The position numbers and the translations under genes were made by a program. This document shows, one piece after another, positions 35,224 to 43,852 of a stretch of 64,000 bases of DNA. Every line of letters starts with the position of its first letter. Position 1 is the first letter of the stretch. Source of the stretch: DASUKM01 sp036278735 (GTDB taxonomy: Bacteria; Acidobacteriota; Vicinamibacteria; Vicinamibacterales; 2-12-FULL-66-21). The notes beneath the pieces were generated by a model. The model did not search any database and was not told the DNA's origin. It saw only the letters and a list, made by a program, of their open reading frames with translations. The stretch spans positions 1 through 64,000 of the forward strand of contig DASUKM010000014.1 in NCBI GenBank assembly GCA_036278735.1, given 5' to 3'.

Positions 35224-36272
35224 TCGGCCATGGGTGTCGAAGGCGCGGCGCGCCGCCGCGCCACCTCGCGCCAGACCGCCTCGAGCAGCGGCGCCAGGCC
35301 CGTTCCGGTGATCGCCGACACAGCGTAGAGCGGAATGCCTGCGCGCTGCAAATGCGCCGTCAGCCGTTCGAGCCGTGCGGGCTCGTCGAGCGCGTCGATC
35401 TTGTTCGCGACGGCCAGCACCGGTTTGTCCGCCAGCCGTTCGCCCGCCGCGTCCCGCCCCGGAAACATCTCCAGTTCGTGCGTGATGACGTCGAAGTCGG
35501 TCACCGGATCCCGGCCGGATGCCGACGACACGTCGACGAGGTGGACCAGGACCTTCGTGCGTTCGAGGTGGCTGAGGAACCGATGGCCGAGCCCGTGTCC
35601 CGTGTGCGCTCCTTCGATCAGGCCCGGTACGTCGGCGACGACGAACGTGCGATCGCCGGGCAGGCTGACGACGCCGAGGTTGGGCACGAGGGTGGTGAAC
35701 GGGTAATCGGCAATCTTCGGGCGCGCGGCCGAGATGCGCGAGATGAGCGTGGACTTGCCCGCGTTGGGGAAGCCCACGAGCCCCACGTCGGCGAGCAGCT
35801 TGAGGTGCAGCCGCAGATCTTTTTCTTCGCCGGGCAGGCCCGGTTCGACGCGGCGCGGCGCGCGGTTGGTCGAGGTGGCAAAATGCGCGTTGCCATGTCC
35901 GCCCAGGCCGCCTTCCGCGATGAGCACCCGCTGGTCGGCTTCCGTCAAATCGGCAATCTGCACCAGGTCGTCGTCGGCGCGTTCGTACACGACGGTGCCG
36001 ACGGGGACGCGCAACTCGATCGTCGCCCCCTTCTTGCCGGTGCGGTTCGACCCTTCGCCATGGCCGCCGCGGCCGGCGGAGAATTCCTTCTGAAAGCGGT
36101 AGTTGAGGAGCGTGTTGAGATTCGCGTCGGTGACGAGGTACACCGAGCCGCCGTGCCCGCCGTCGCCGCCGTTGGGGCCGCCGCGCGGTACGAACTTCTC
36201 GCGGCGGAAACTCAGGCAGCCCCGGCCGCCATGGCCGGCCGCCACGTGGATGTCGACTTCGTCAACGAACAC
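35220..36272 (-). CDS. obgE: GTPase Obg/CgtA
   Basis: Ribosome-assembly and stress GTPase of 350 residues. The glycine-rich Obg fold (MFVDEVDIHVAAGHGGRGCL, RGGPNGGDGGHGG) occupies 1-158, followed by the G domain: G1 GFPNAGKST, G3 DVPGLIEGAHTGHGLGHRFL, G4 NKID and G5 SAITG. The C-terminal OCT domain is absent, as in many short Obg proteins. It is in the conserved rplU-rpmA-obgE order, with a small heptamer array (36285-36318) in the rpmA-obgE gap and an ATGA overlap with nadD. Confidence 0.97.
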   Translation of the reverse strand: MFVDEVDIHVAAGHGGRGCLSFRREKFVPRGGPNGGDGGHGGSVYLVTDANLNTLLNYRFQKEFSAGRGGHGEGSNRTGKKGATIELRVPVGTVVYERADDDLVQIADLTEADQRVLIAEGGLGGHGNAHFATSTNRAPRRVEPGLPGEEKDLRLHLKLLADVGLVGFPNAGKSTLISRISAARPKIADYPFTTLVPNLGVVSLPGDRTFVVADVPGLIEGAHTGHGLGHRFLSHLERTKVLVHLVDVSSASGRDPVTDFDVITHELEMFPGRDAAGERLADKPVLAVANKIDALDEPARLERLTAHLQRAGIPLYAVSAITGTGLAPLLEAVWREVARRRAAPSTPMAE

Positions 36273-36284
36273 GGCAGGCTTTGT

Positions 36285-36318
36285 CCTAAAGCCTAAAGCC
36301 TAAAGCCCAAAGCCCAGT
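36285..36318. repeat. Heptamer array, TAAAGCC/CAAAGCC family (intra-operon)
   Basis: Four to five TAAAGCC/CAAAGCC units sit between rpmA and obgE, the same family as the right half of the 15345-15450 array. Its presence inside a conserved operon shows that the sequence tolerates or exploits read-through. Confidence 0.8.
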
Positions 36319-36323
36319 GAGGC

Positions 36324-36587
36324 CTAGCGCCCCTCGGTCGGTTCGATGCTGATGACGCGGCCGCGCGCGCCGTGGTCCGAGAAGCGGACGCGTCCGTCCA
36401 CTTTCGCAAACAGCGTGTCGTCCTTGCCGAGGCCGACGTTGAGCCCGGGACGGAACCGGCGGCCGCGCTGCCGCACCAGGATCGAACCGCCCGTGACGAT
36501 GTTGCCGTCGAAGCGCTTCACGCCGAGCCGCTGGGAGTTGCTGTCGCGCCCGTTGCGCGAGCTGCCCTGACCTTTCTTGTGTGCCAT
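36324..36587 (-). CDS. rpmA: 50S ribosomal protein L27
   Basis: bL27 of the large ribosomal subunit, 87 residues. The N-terminal MAHKKGQGSSRNGRDSNSQR and LGVKRFDGNIVTGGSILVRQRG are diagnostic; KDDTLFAKVDGRVRF follows. The amino-terminus lacks the cleavable extension seen in Firmicutes. It lies six bases after rplU in the minus-strand direction. Confidence 0.98.
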   Translation of the reverse strand: MAHKKGQGSSRNGRDSNSQRLGVKRFDGNIVTGGSILVRQRGRRFRPGLNVGLGKDDTLFAKVDGRVRFSDHGARGRVISIEPTEGR

Positions 36588-36593
36588 GGCTCT

Positions 36594-36914
36594 CTACTGT
36601 CCGAAGCTGATGTCTTTGATCTGCACGCGCGTATACGTGCTGCGGTGTCCCTTCGTCCGGCGCATGCCTTTGCGGCGCTTCTTCTTGAACACGCGGATCT
36701 TGGGGCCGCGCGCTTCGCCGTCGACCACGCCCACGACCGCCACGTTGGCGACGAAGGGGGCGCCGGCGAGCACTTCACCGCCGTCCTTTTCGACGAAGAG
36801 CACCTGGTCGATGCTGACGTGGTCCCCCGGCTGCAGGTCGATCCGATCGACCGTGATCACGCTGCCGGGTGTGACCTTCACCTGACGACCGCCGCTCTGG
36901 ATGATTGCGAACAC
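36594..36914 (-). CDS. rplU: 50S ribosomal protein L21
   Basis: bL21, 106 residues, from a GTG at 36914 preceded by a strong Shine-Dalgarno (GAGGAGA, complement of 36921-36927) at six bases. Diagnostic segments are MFAIIQSGGRQVKVTPGSVI and KIRVFKKKRRKGMRRTKGHRS. It is the first gene of the rplU-rpmA-obgE-nadD-rsfS operon. Confidence 0.98.
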   Translation of the reverse strand: MFAIIQSGGRQVKVTPGSVITVDRIDLQPGDHVSIDQVLFVEKDGGEVLAGAPFVANVAVVGVVDGEARGPKIRVFKKKRRKGMRRTKGHRSTYTRVQIKDISFGQ

Positions 36915-36946
36915 GTCGAGTCTCCTCGGGGCAGAGGGAAAACTTT

Positions 36947-36955
36947 AGTATATCA
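36947..36955 (-). promoter_or_regulatory. Extended -10 promoter of the rplU operon
   Basis: On the minus strand the sequence reads TGATATACT, an extended -10 element 33 bases upstream of the rplU GTG. The region where a -35 would lie is inside the GAACCC heptamer array (36958-37070), so the array borders or replaces normal promoter sequence. Confidence 0.5.
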
Positions 36956-36957
36956 CT

Positions 36958-37070
36958 GGTCGGTTCAGGGTTCCGGGCTGGGTTCGGGCGCTCCCAACTC
37001 GGCTTCCCGGAACCACCTCCGAACCCTGAACCCAACCCCGAACCCGGAACCCCCTGAACCCTGAACCGGG
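36958..37070. repeat. Heptamer array, GAACCC/GGGTTC family (copy 3)
   Basis: GGGTTC-type units at the left (36960-36988) and GAACCCT/GAACCCC units at the right (37018-37066) are inverted with respect to each other. The right end touches the stop codon of the lipoprotein gene at 37071. Same family as 12522-12581 and 28680-28845. Confidence 0.8.
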
Positions 37071-37922
37071 TTACTTGAGCAACACCCGCGTGCCGCGAAT
37101 CTTCTGCGGGCTGAGCGTGCTGAGGAAGCTCGGGAGGATGGAATCCATCATCTCGAAATACGAGGAGAGCGCCGGCGTGTTCTGCGAGGCCGCATACAGC
37201 CGGGATTCCGAGAACTTCTCTGAATAGAGGACGGTGCCGGTCCGGCCGTCGATGAAGACGAAGCGGGGCTGGAGCGTGAAGCCCTTTCGCTCCTGATAGG
37301 TGCGGACCGGGATCACGCGCCGGCGGCCCAGCGAATCGTAGACTTCCTGCTCGTGCGTGACGAACCCGTTGGCCTGATTCGGCACGAAGAGGATCGTGCC
37401 CGTGACGATGAGCGGGTTCTGGTATTCCTCGCCGAGCTTCTTCCAGTACGCGACGTCGGCGAAGATCTTGTCGTACTTCTGCAGATCCTTGTCGCTCTTG
37501 ATTTTCGGTGCCTTGACGTCCGCCTTCTTCAGCTCGGCGTCCGGCGCGGGCGCACCGTCGCCGACGGGGGCCAGGCCGGCCGCGCCAGGGGCGGAAGGAG
37601 TGCCCGCTTCGGTGCTCGCAATCTTCTGCGTTTCCTCGTTGGCGACCTCGGCGAGCGGCAGCGCGTCGGCCTCGATTACGTGAAGCGCCGATTTCGTGCG
37701 AAGCTGGCTGCGCAGCAGCCGCACCGTCTCGAGGTTCGCGTCGACGTCGTCGGATCCGCCGGCGATGAAGCCCGCGACGAGCACGCGCTGGAAACCCGAG
37801 ACGTCCATCTTCGGCTGGATGGGCGTTTCAATCGGAATCTCGTAGAACGACGTGCAGCCCGCCACGAGCAGACCGCAGGCGAACACGAGACTACTTATCG
37901 CGGCGGCGCTTCGTGCGGTCAT
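37071..37922 (-). CDS. Hypothetical lipoprotein
   Basis: 283 residues with a lipoprotein signal peptide ending LLVAGC (Cys23). The mature chain contains FQRVLVAGFIAGGSDDVDANLETVRLLRSQLRTKSALHVIEAD, which resembles the N-terminal fold of periplasmic proteins that make a regulated complex with TPR proteins, then a low-complexity Ala/Pro linker (about 105-135), and a conserved C-terminal half with YWKKLGEEYQNPLIVTGTILF, FTLQPRFVFIDGRTGTVLYSEKF. Its start overlaps the end of the TPR gene by 32 bases. I do not recognise a named family beyond this. Confidence 0.75.
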   Translation of the reverse strand: MTARSAAAISSLVFACGLLVAGCTSFYEIPIETPIQPKMDVSGFQRVLVAGFIAGGSDDVDANLETVRLLRSQLRTKSALHVIEADALPLAEVANEETQKIASTEAGTPSAPGAAGLAPVGDGAPAPDAELKKADVKAPKIKSDKDLQKYDKIFADVAYWKKLGEEYQNPLIVTGTILFVPNQANGFVTHEQEVYDSLGRRRVIPVRTYQERKGFTLQPRFVFIDGRTGTVLYSEKFSESRLYAASQNTPALSSYFEMMDSILPSFLSTLSPQKIRGTRVLLK

Positions 37923-38244
37923 TGATTTCTTTGAAGAGATCGTAGTTCTGCTTGATCAGCAGGTTTTTCGGGTCGAGCGTGACCGCCTTGTCGTACGCGG
38001 TCTTCGCGTCCTCGAAGCGGCCCGCGTGCTCGTACGCGATCGCGAGGTCGTTCCAGGCCGCGGCGTAGGAGGGATCGAGTTCGACCGCCTTCTGCCAGCG
38101 GTACAGCGCCTCGTTCCACAAGCCGGCCTGCGCCACCTTGATGCCGAACTCCACCTGCGACTTGGCGTCCGAGCGCGCGTCCGCCAACGCGACAGACGCC
38201 GTCAGCAGCAGAATGAGGAGGCCGCCGAGCACTCGCCGATACAT
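37891..38244 (-). CDS. Secreted TPR protein
   Basis: 117 residues from ATG 38244; the frame is open to 38436 but the signal peptide (RRVLGGLLILLLTASVALA) starts at this ATG. Mature residues 23-100 hold two TPR units (AGLWNEALYRWQKAVELDPSYAAAWNDLAIAYEHAG, FEDAKTAYDKAVTLDPKN). A basic tail (NDRTKRRRDK) follows. Overlap with the downstream lipoprotein suggests that the pair form a periplasmic complex. Confidence 0.8.
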   Translation of the reverse strand: MYRRVLGGLLILLLTASVALADARSDAKSQVEFGIKVAQAGLWNEALYRWQKAVELDPSYAAAWNDLAIAYEHAGRFEDAKTAYDKAVTLDPKNLLIKQNYDLFKEINDRTKRRRDK

Positions 38245-38420
38245 GGCTTTGGTTCCACTATAGCGGGGTGACGAAGGACCCGCAAGCCACAGGGGCCTTG
38301 CAGGTACCTGTGTAGACGCAGCAATGGATGTACCACGGTCGAGATGCGAGCCGGGCCCGCCGAATGCGTAAGTTTCCGCCGCTTTTCGTAATGCGGCGAC
38401 GCGCCGCGTAAAGCTCCCGG

Positions 38421-38488
38421 TTGCGTCAGGCGACACCCCGGCCCTATAATCAGGACAGAGGGGTCGGGCCGTTTGCTGCGGAGCAGCA
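38421..38488 (+). promoter_or_regulatory. Sigma-70 promoter and leader hairpin of dprA
   Basis: TTGCGT (38421-38426) and a perfect TATAAT (38445-38450) are 18 bases apart. The predicted leader of about 90 bases to the GTG at 38544 contains a compact perfect hairpin, TGCTGC, loop GGA, GCAGCA (38474-38488). The remaining part of the 299-base gap left of this holds nothing else that I can identify. Confidence 0.6.
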
Positions 38489-38543
38489 CGGATCCGGCCC
38501 CTTTGGCGTTGATCCGGCTGCGCCGCCGCTCTCGAGGTGTACG

Positions 38544-39650
38544 GTGGACCTTCAGAGTACGGTGGCCCTCACGACGCTTTCCGGCATCAGCCGCGCGCGC
38601 GCCGCAGCGGTCTTCAAGGATCTTCAGGATCATCCGGGCGGGCGCCCCGTGTCGCTCGAACGCGTGATAGCGCGGTGCGCGCCGGGGCTCGACGCGGCCG
38701 CGAACGCCGCCGCCGCGCGCAAGCGGGCGGCGGGCCTGCTCGAGGCCGCCCGCCAGGCCGGAATCGCGGTCGTCGGCCTGGAGGATCCGCGCTACCCGCC
38801 GCTGCTGCGGGCCATCGTCGATCCGCCGCCGGTGCTCTGGGCACGGGGGATGCTCCAGGCCCTCCCACGCCCCGGCATCGCCATCGTCGGATCCAGGGCC
38901 GCCACGCCGTACGCGCGCGAGGCGGCGGCCCGGCTGGCGGAAGATCTGGCGCGGCGGGGGCTGGTGGTCGTGTCCGGGCTGGCGCGAGGGGTCGACGGCG
39001 CGGCGCACCGCGGGTGTCTGCAGGGGGAAGGGGCGACGATCGCCGTGCTCGGGTCCGGGCCCGACGTCATCTACCCGGCGGAACACCAGTCGCTGGCCGT
39101 AAGTATTTGTGAACATGGGGTGATCGCGAGCGAACTCGGGCCAGGGGCCGCCCCGCTGCCGGAGCACTTTCCGGCCCGGAACCGCCTGATCAGCGGGATC
39201 TCGCTGGCGGTCGTCGTCGTCGAAGCCTCCGAGAAGAGCGGATCTTTAATCACGGCCCGGTGCGCCCTCGAACAGGGGCGCGACGTCATGGCGGTGCCGG
39301 GGAGCATCCTGAGCGGGCGGAACCGGGGTTCGCACGCGCTCTTGAAGGACGGCGCAAAGGTCGTCGAGAGTGCGGACGATATTATGGAAGAGCTCGGTTG
39401 GACGGGACTGGGGGCCGAAAGGGCGGAAGCGCCGTCTAACCTATTGATTTCAGACCCCTTGCTCGACAAGATGGCGGCTGGAGAGCCCTACGGCATCGAC
39501 GCGCTGGCAAGTCTGACTGGCCTGGCCGGACGCGACCTGTTGGCCCGGCTGACCGACTGGGAATTGCGCGGCGACCTCGAGCGGCTGACCGGAGGCCGAT
39601 TCCGGCGTCCCGCGGCGTCCACCCCGACGGGCCGCAAGCCGCTTGGCTGA
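38544..39650 (+). CDS. dprA: DNA processing protein DprA
   Basis: Loads RecA on incoming single-stranded DNA during natural transformation, 368 residues from GTG 38544. The Rossmann-like core has IAIVGSRAATPYAREAA, GLVVVSGLARGVDGAAHRGCL, TIAVLGSGPDVIYPAEHQ, FPARNRLISGIS and VVEASEKSGSLITARCALEQGRDVMAVPGS. An N-terminal SAM-like helical region and a C-terminal winged-helix (DMAAGEPYGIDALASLTGLAGRDLLARL-type, about residues 300-355) complete it. The frame is open upstream to 38421 but the promoter lies within that part. Downstream is a GC-rich repeat before topA, a common dprA-topA order. Confidence 0.95.
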   Translation: MDLQSTVALTTLSGISRARAAAVFKDLQDHPGGRPVSLERVIARCAPGLDAAANAAAARKRAAGLLEAARQAGIAVVGLEDPRYPPLLRAIVDPPPVLWARGMLQALPRPGIAIVGSRAATPYAREAAARLAEDLARRGLVVVSGLARGVDGAAHRGCLQGEGATIAVLGSGPDVIYPAEHQSLAVSICEHGVIASELGPGAAPLPEHFPARNRLISGISLAVVVVEASEKSGSLITARCALEQGRDVMAVPGSILSGRNRGSHALLKDGAKVVESADDIMEELGWTGLGAERAEAPSNLLISDPLLDKMAAGEPYGIDALASLTGLAGRDLLARLTDWELRGDLERLTGGRFRRPAASTPTGRKPLG

Positions 39651-39654
39651 GCGG

Positions 39655-39940
39655 GTCTCGCCGTCGCCTTGGCGGAGGCGGAAGCGAGCCGCCGGCGAGC
39701 GAGCGGGCGGGTAGGGGGGCCCGGGGGGCGAAGCGGCGGCCGGCGCGAGCGAGCGGCGCGAGCGAAGCCACGCGATCGGAGCGAGCCGCCGGCGAGCGAG
39801 AGCGCGTGTAGGGGGGCCCGAGGGGCGAAGCGGCGGCCGGCGCGAGCGAGCGGCGCGAGCGAAGCCACGCGATCGGAGCGAGCCGCCGGCGAGCGAGAGC
39901 GCGTGTAGGGGGGCCCGGGGGGCGAAGCCCCCTGGATTAG
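39655..39940. repeat. Dispersed GC-rich element with 97-bp tandem repeat and hairpin, copy 2
   Basis: The 313-base dprA-topA gap has no gene. Units starting GTAGGGGGGCCC at 39711, 39808 and 39905 define a 97-bp period; two are complete and nearly identical and the third is cut short by a GGGGGC, GAA, GCCCCC hairpin (39918-39932). Inside each unit GCGAGCGAGCGGCGCGAGCG and related GAGCGAGC runs recur. It is related to the elements at 7868 and 44804. Confidence 0.85.
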
Positions 39941-39963
39941 AAAGGTGTAACGTAGGTCAGGAT

Positions 39964-42414
39964 ATGGCAAAGGCACTCGTGGTGGTGGAATCGCCGGCGA
40001 AGGCGAAAACCATCAATAAATATCTGGGGCGGAACTACAAAGTGATCGCCTCGATGGGGCACGTCCGCGACTTGCCGAAAAGCAAGCTCGGCGTCGACGT
40101 CGACGAGGGCTTCGAGCCGTCGTACGAAGTGCTCGCGACCCGCAAAAAGGTCCTGAAGGAACTCAAGGAGGAGGCGAAGAAGGCCGACGAAATCTTCGTC
40201 GCGACCGACCCCGACCGCGAAGGGGAAGCGATCGGCTGGCATCTGGCCGAGGAGCTGGGCAGCGGGAACCGGAAGAAAATCCGCCGGCTGATGTTCAACG
40301 AGATCACCAAGAAAGGCGTCCTGACGGCGCTCGAACATCCGACGACGATCGACAAGAAGATGGTGGACGCGCAGCAGGCCCGGCGCGTGCTGGACCGGCT
40401 GGTCGGCTACAAGATCAGTCCGCTGCTGTGGGACAAGGTGCGCCGCGGCATGAGCGCCGGGCGCGTGCAGTCAGTCGCCTTGAAGCTGGCCTGTGACCGC
40501 GAGCGCGAAATCGAGCGCTTCGTCTCGGAGGAATACTGGAACATCTCGGCGCGCCTGGCCGCCGCCGTTCCCCCGGAGTTCGCCGCCAAGCTGCTCAAGA
40601 AGGGGGGCAGCACGATCAAGGTGACCAGCGAGGCTGCGTCGAACGCGGTGCTCGCCGACCTGCAGAATGCCCGCTGGATCGTCGACGCCGTCGCGACCAA
40701 GGAGCGCAAGAAAGGGCCGGTGCCGCCGTTCATCACGAGCAAGCTGCAGCAGGCCGCGCGCTTTCCGGTCAAGAAGACGATGATGATCGCGCAGCAGCTC
40801 TACGAAGGCGTGGAGCTGCCGGGCGAAGGGTCGGTCGGCCTGATCACCTACATGCGAACCGATTCGACGCGCGTGTCGGACCAGGCCCTCACGGAAGTCC
40901 GCGAGCTGATTGCCACCGCCTACGGCGCCGAGTACCTGCCGGAGAAGCCGATCTACTATCGCGCCAAGGCGGACGCGCAGGACGCGCACGAAGCGATTCG
41001 TCCGACCTCGATGCAGTATCACCCGGACGCCGTGCGTGCGCACCTCACGCCGGATCAGTACTACCTCTATCGCCTGATCTGGAACCGCTTCGTCGCCTCG
41101 CAGATGCTGCCGGCGACCTTCGACGAAACGACCGTCGACATCGCCGCGGCGGAGTATCTGTTCCGTGTGAAAGGATCCGTCCCGAAGTTCGCCGGCTGGA
41201 TGGCGGTGTACGGCCAGGACGCCGGCGGCGACACCGCCCCGGGGCAGACGCCGGAGGCCGCGCCTGCCCCGGCGCCGCAGAGTGCCACCGTGGAGGAAGA
41301 CGAGGGGGCGTCGGCCGGGCTGCTGCCGCCGCTCGCAAAGGGGGACGAGCTGACGCTGCGCCGGCTCGAGCCGGAGCAGAAGTTCACGCAGCCGCCGCCG
41401 CGCTACAGCGAGGCGACGCTGGTGAAGGCGCTCGAGGAAAACGGCATCGGCCGGCCGAGCACCTACGCGACGATCATCGGCGTCATCCAGGCGCGGGAGT
41501 ACGTGACCAAGGTCGAGGGACGCTTCCGCCCGACGATGCTCGGCATGATGCTCGTCGAGAAGCTGCTCAGCCCCGCGTTCGACGACATCCTCGACGTCAA
41601 CTACACGCGCGAGCTCGAAGAGGATCTCGACAAGATCGAGCAGGGCACGTCCGACTACGAGTCGACGCTCTCGAGCTTCTATCGCAAGTTCGAGAAGGAT
41701 TTGAAGCGCGCCGAAAAGGAGATGGTCAACCTCAAGGAGGGGGCCCAGCCGGTGCCGCCGGTCGCGTGCGACAAGTGCGGCAAGCCGATGGTGATCAAGG
41801 CGGGGCGCTTCGGCCTGTTCCTCGCGTGCAGCGGCTATCCGGAGTGCGAGAACACGCGCGAGCTGGAAACGCCGGACCCCGGCACCGAAGACATCGAGGA
41901 GACCTGCGAGAACTGCGGCAAGCCGATGATCGTCAAGCGCGGCCGGTTCGGCCAGTTCCTCGCCTGCACCGGGTACCCCGAGTGCAAGACGACGCGCAAG
42001 CTGATTGCGACCAAGCAGGGGGTTACGGCCGCCAAGCCGGACCAGATCCTCGACGAGCCGTGCCCGAAGTGCGGCTCGAACCTGGTGCTCAAGCACGGGC
42101 GCTTCGGCGAGTTCACCGCCTGCAGCAACTATCCCGCATGCCGCTACGTCAAGCAGAAGTCCACGGGCGTACTCTGCCCGAAGGACGGCGGCGACATCGT
42201 TGAACGCAAGTCGCGCCGGGGCAAGGTGTTCTACGGGTGCGCGAATTATCCGGCGTGCGACTTCACGCTCTGGAACAAGCCGATTGCCGAGAAGTGTCCC
42301 GACTGCGGGGCGCCGTTCCTCGTCGAGAAGATCACCAAGCGCCACGGGCGTCAGCTCGTCTGCAACAACGAAGCGTGCTCGTACGTGCGCTCCGAAGAAC
42401 TGACGCCGGCGTAA
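39964..42414 (+). CDS. topA: DNA topoisomerase I
   Basis: Type IA topoisomerase relaxing negative supercoils, 816 residues. The TOPRIM domain has VVVESPAKAKTINKYLG and TDPDREGEAIGWHLAEEL. The catalytic tyrosine is Tyr296 in GLITYMRTDSTRVS. GIGRPSTYATIIGVI marks the core end. A low-complexity Ala/Pro/Glu insert sits at about 420-455. The C-terminus has five zinc-ribbon repeats (CDKCGKPMVIKAGRFGLFLAC, CENCGKPMIVKRGRFGQFLAC and so on); the fourth has lost one cysteine (CPKDGGDI). The start is preceded by AGGTCAGGAT. It is part of a dprA-topA-trmFO-xerC cluster. Confidence 0.97.
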   Translation: MAKALVVVESPAKAKTINKYLGRNYKVIASMGHVRDLPKSKLGVDVDEGFEPSYEVLATRKKVLKELKEEAKKADEIFVATDPDREGEAIGWHLAEELGSGNRKKIRRLMFNEITKKGVLTALEHPTTIDKKMVDAQQARRVLDRLVGYKISPLLWDKVRRGMSAGRVQSVALKLACDREREIERFVSEEYWNISARLAAAVPPEFAAKLLKKGGSTIKVTSEAASNAVLADLQNARWIVDAVATKERKKGPVPPFITSKLQQAARFPVKKTMMIAQQLYEGVELPGEGSVGLITYMRTDSTRVSDQALTEVRELIATAYGAEYLPEKPIYYRAKADAQDAHEAIRPTSMQYHPDAVRAHLTPDQYYLYRLIWNRFVASQMLPATFDETTVDIAAAEYLFRVKGSVPKFAGWMAVYGQDAGGDTAPGQTPEAAPAPAPQSATVEEDEGASAGLLPPLAKGDELTLRRLEPEQKFTQPPPRYSEATLVKALEENGIGRPSTYATIIGVIQAREYVTKVEGRFRPTMLGMMLVEKLLSPAFDDILDVNYTRELEEDLDKIEQGTSDYESTLSSFYRKFEKDLKRAEKEMVNLKEGAQPVPPVACDKCGKPMVIKAGRFGLFLACSGYPECENTRELETPDPGTEDIEETCENCGKPMIVKRGRFGQFLACTGYPECKTTRKLIATKQGVTAAKPDQILDEPCPKCGSNLVLKHGRFGEFTACSNYPACRYVKQKSTGVLCPKDGGDIVERKSRRGKVFYGCANYPACDFTLWNKPIAEKCPDCGAPFLVEKITKRHGRQLVCNNEACSYVRSEELTPA

Positions 42415-42441
42415 CCGTTCACCACTTCGCGGGGTTTCCCG

Positions 42442-43833
42442 GTGCTCACCATCATCGGCGGCGGGCTCGCCGGCAGCGAGGCGGCGTGGCAGGCCGCCGC
42501 GCGCGGCGTGCGCGTCCTCCTCTTCGAGATGCGGCCCGTGCGTCCGACCGCGGTCCACAAGACCGATCGGCTCGCCGAACTGGTCTGCAGCAATTCCTTC
42601 CGGGGCGACAAGCTCGACAACGCCGTCGGCCTCCTGAAAGAGGAGATGCGCCGGATGGGATCGCTCGTGATGCGCGCGGCCGACGCGGCGCGCGTGCCGG
42701 CGGGGGCGGCGCTGGCGGTCGATCGCGAGCGCTTCGCCGAAGCGGTGACGGCCGCGATCGCGTCGCATCCCTTGATCGAGATCCGCCGCGAAGAGGTGCC
42801 GGGCATTCCTCGCGAATCTGCCGGTCCCGTCATCATTGCGACCGGACCCCTGACGTCCGAGTCGCTGTCGCGCGACATCGCCGCGCTGGTCGGCAGCGCG
42901 CATCTGTACTTCTACGACGCGGTCAGCCCGATCGTGCTGGCCGAGACGCTCGACACGGCGAAGATCTATCGCGCCTCGCGCTGGGGCCGCAGCCTTCGCC
43001 CGTTGGGCGACGCGCCAGCTCCGGCGCAGCCGGCCTGCGGGGTCGACGACGCACAGGGCGACTACCTGAATTGCCCCCTGACGCGCGAAGAGTATGCGCG
43101 GTTCTACGGCGCCCTGATGGCCGCCGAGAAGGCGCCGCTGCACGATTTCGACCACGCGAAGTTTTTCGAAGGCTGTCTGCCGATCGAGGTGATGGCGTCG
43201 CGGGGAGTGGACACGCTGCGCTTCGGGCCGATGAAGCCCGTGGGCCTGCCGGATCCGAGGACCGGTCGCGACCCGTACGCGGTCGTGCAGCTGCGGCAGG
43301 ACAACATCGCCGGCGATCACTTCAGCCTCGTCGGATTTCAGACGCAGATGAAATGGGGAGAGCAGGCGCGCGTGCTGCGGCTGATTCCCGGCCTCGAGCA
43401 GGCGGAGTTCGTCCGCTTCGGCATGATCCACCGCAACACGTACATCAACGCGCCGGCGGTGCTGCGCGAGACGTGGCAGACGCGTCCTCGCCCCGAGCTG
43501 TTCTTCGCGGGGCAGGTCTCCGGGGTCGAGGGCTACGTCGAGTCGGCCGCCTCGGGCCTCATGGCGGGGCGCAACGCGGCGGCGCTCGTGCTCGGGGAGG
43601 CGCCGTCGGCGCCGCCGCGCACGACCGCACTCGGCGCGCTGGCCTATTACGTGTCGCACGCCGATCCGAAACACTATCAGCCGTCGAACATCGCGTTCGG
43701 ACTGCTGCCGCCGCTCGACGCGCCGCCGCGCAAGCGGCAGGATCGCAAGGCGGCCGTTTCGGAACGCGCGCTGGCCGATCTGGACCGGTGGATGGCGTCG
43801 GCCGGCGCGACTCCCGCGCCGGCGCGCGGCTGA
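42442..43833 (+). CDS. trmFO: tRNA m5U54 methyltransferase TrmFO
   Basis: FAD- and folate-dependent enzyme methylating U54 of tRNA, 463 residues from GTG 42442. The dinucleotide-binding start is LTIIGGGLAGSEAAWQAA. TELVCSNSFRGDKLDNAVGLLKEEMRRMGS (here AELVCSNSFRGDKLDNA) and GLPDPRTGRDPYAVVQLRQDN are diagnostic; FFAGQVSGVEGYVESAASGLMAGRNAA binds FAD near the C-terminus. It is situated between topA and xerC, the order known for this gene (gid) in many Gram-positive and deep-branching bacteria. Confidence 0.97.
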   Translation: MLTIIGGGLAGSEAAWQAAARGVRVLLFEMRPVRPTAVHKTDRLAELVCSNSFRGDKLDNAVGLLKEEMRRMGSLVMRAADAARVPAGAALAVDRERFAEAVTAAIASHPLIEIRREEVPGIPRESAGPVIIATGPLTSESLSRDIAALVGSAHLYFYDAVSPIVLAETLDTAKIYRASRWGRSLRPLGDAPAPAQPACGVDDAQGDYLNCPLTREEYARFYGALMAAEKAPLHDFDHAKFFEGCLPIEVMASRGVDTLRFGPMKPVGLPDPRTGRDPYAVVQLRQDNIAGDHFSLVGFQTQMKWGEQARVLRLIPGLEQAEFVRFGMIHRNTYINAPAVLRETWQTRPRPELFFAGQVSGVEGYVESAASGLMAGRNAAALVLGEAPSAPPRTTALGALAYYVSHADPKHYQPSNIAFGLLPPLDAPPRKRQDRKAAVSERALADLDRWMASAGATPAPARG

Positions 43834-43852
43834 ACCGCTGACGGGCTCACGG

